The position numbers were made by a program, and so were the translations under genes. The notes beneath the pieces are model-generated. The model was not told where the DNA came from. It was given only the letters and a program-made list of their open reading frames with translations, and did no database searches. From a candidate division WWE3 bacterium RIFOXYD1_FULL_39_9 (GTDB lineage: Bacteria; Patescibacteriota; WWE3; UBA101185; UBA10185), in the NCBI GenBank assembly GCA_001773295.1, contig MEWG01000022.1, positions 68,117 to 73,963 of the forward strand: DNA of 5,847 nucleotides, given 5' to 3'. The first letter of the stretch is position 1, and each line of letters starts with the position of its first letter. Shown piece by piece: positions 5,649 to 5,847 of this stretch.

Positions 5649-5847
5649 TTACCCGTGTTTCCCACGAATATGACTGTTTTAATTTGTTAACATCTACCCA
5701 CAACTTCTCTTCGACCGCCCTTTGAATTGTTTTTGCAATCGTCTCGGGCTCAAGATTTTCAAGATAGACAATACCATCTAACTCATCCTGCAATCTAAAC
5801 CCTGAAACAACACACGGAATTCCACACGCGAGACCCTGCATCACAAC
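5599..5847 (-). CDS. GT4-type glycosyltransferase, C-terminal 82 residues only
   Basis: The reading frame enters from the right edge and ends at TAA (5601-5599); the N-terminal part, probably 250-300 residues, lies outside. The visible piece starts with VVMQGLACGIPCVVSG, the nucleotide-sugar-binding loop of GT4 (GT-B fold) enzymes, usually written E.(A/G)xACGxPVV. It continues with a short strand (IVYLEN), a helix of the sort that follows it (EPETIAKTIQRAVEEKLW), and the closing helix KLKQSYSWETRVNEIENVYSFALKY, whose SW(E/D) and final Y are typical of GT4 C-termini. The enzyme would add a sugar from a nucleotide donor to a growing lipid-linked glycan at the cytosolic face. In the common family pattern the second glutamate of the E-x7-E motif sits just before this loop; here that position reads Q. 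The GTG at 5844 and ATG at 5841 are internal codons, not starts. Donor and acceptor are unknown. Confidence 0.85.
   Translation of the reverse strand, partial: VVMQGLACGIPCVVSGFRLQDELDGIVYLENLEPETIAKTIQRAVEEKLWVDVNKLKQSYSWETRVNEIENVYSFALKYRLL

Noticed and set aside
5599..5844. A complete 81-residue gene starting at GTG 5844
   Set aside because: The frame is open to the window edge and the sequence begins in the middle of a GT4 binding loop, so this is the end of a larger gene.
1..5847. A novel defence, mobile or RNA-based system
   Set aside because: Every long stretch is accounted for by envelope-glycan genes; there are no transposase, integrase, nuclease, toxin or repeat-array signatures and no gap large enough for a structured RNA.

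Overview
The window is a densely packed, single-direction (all minus strand, transcribed right to left) piece of a cell-envelope glycan assembly operon. It holds five protein genes: the two outermost are cut by the window ends and the three inner ones are complete. I see no RNA gene, mobile element, CRISPR array, phage gene or defence system. No convincing promoter or terminator is visible, so both ends of the transcription unit probably lie outside.

In order of transcription (right to left) the genes are: (1) the C-terminal tail of a GT4-type glycosyltransferase, 5847-5599; (2) a 532-residue multi-spanning GT-C type glycosyltransferase, 5648-4050, whose start lies 50 nt inside gene 1; (3) a 228-residue soluble GT2 enzyme of the dolichyl/polyprenyl-phosphate sugar transferase type, 4015-3329; (4) a 716-residue DUF2079 membrane protein with an added C-terminal beta-rich domain, 3329-1179, joined to gene 3 by a TAATG junction; (5) a Wzx-like polysaccharide flippase of the MOP superfamily, 1182 to beyond position 1, joined to gene 4 by an ATGA overlap. 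Only 34 nt of the window (4016-4049) are non-coding.

A coherent working model, partly inferred, is as follows. The GT4 enzyme adds sugars to a lipid-linked glycan at the cytosolic face. The GT2 enzyme charges a polyprenyl phosphate with a sugar. The two GT-C type membrane proteins use polyprenyl-phosphate sugars on the outer face, and the flippase moves lipid-linked glycan across the membrane. Product, sugar identities and acceptor (S-layer or other surface protein, lipid, or free polysaccharide) cannot be read from this sequence.

The organism is a bacterium with AT-rich DNA (GC roughly in the mid-30s percent by eye). UGA is a stop (gene 4 ends in TGA), which excludes the UGA-recoded Gracilibacteria/Absconditabacteria and mycoplasmas. 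A DUF2079 protein with this tail, near-total coding density and absence of clear Shine-Dalgarno sequences would fit a Candidate Phyla Radiation (Patescibacteria) genome such as Microgenomates or Katanobacteria, but this is a weak inference. An unexplained compositional oddity is a strong excess of CCGG, largely but not only due to CCG proline codons.
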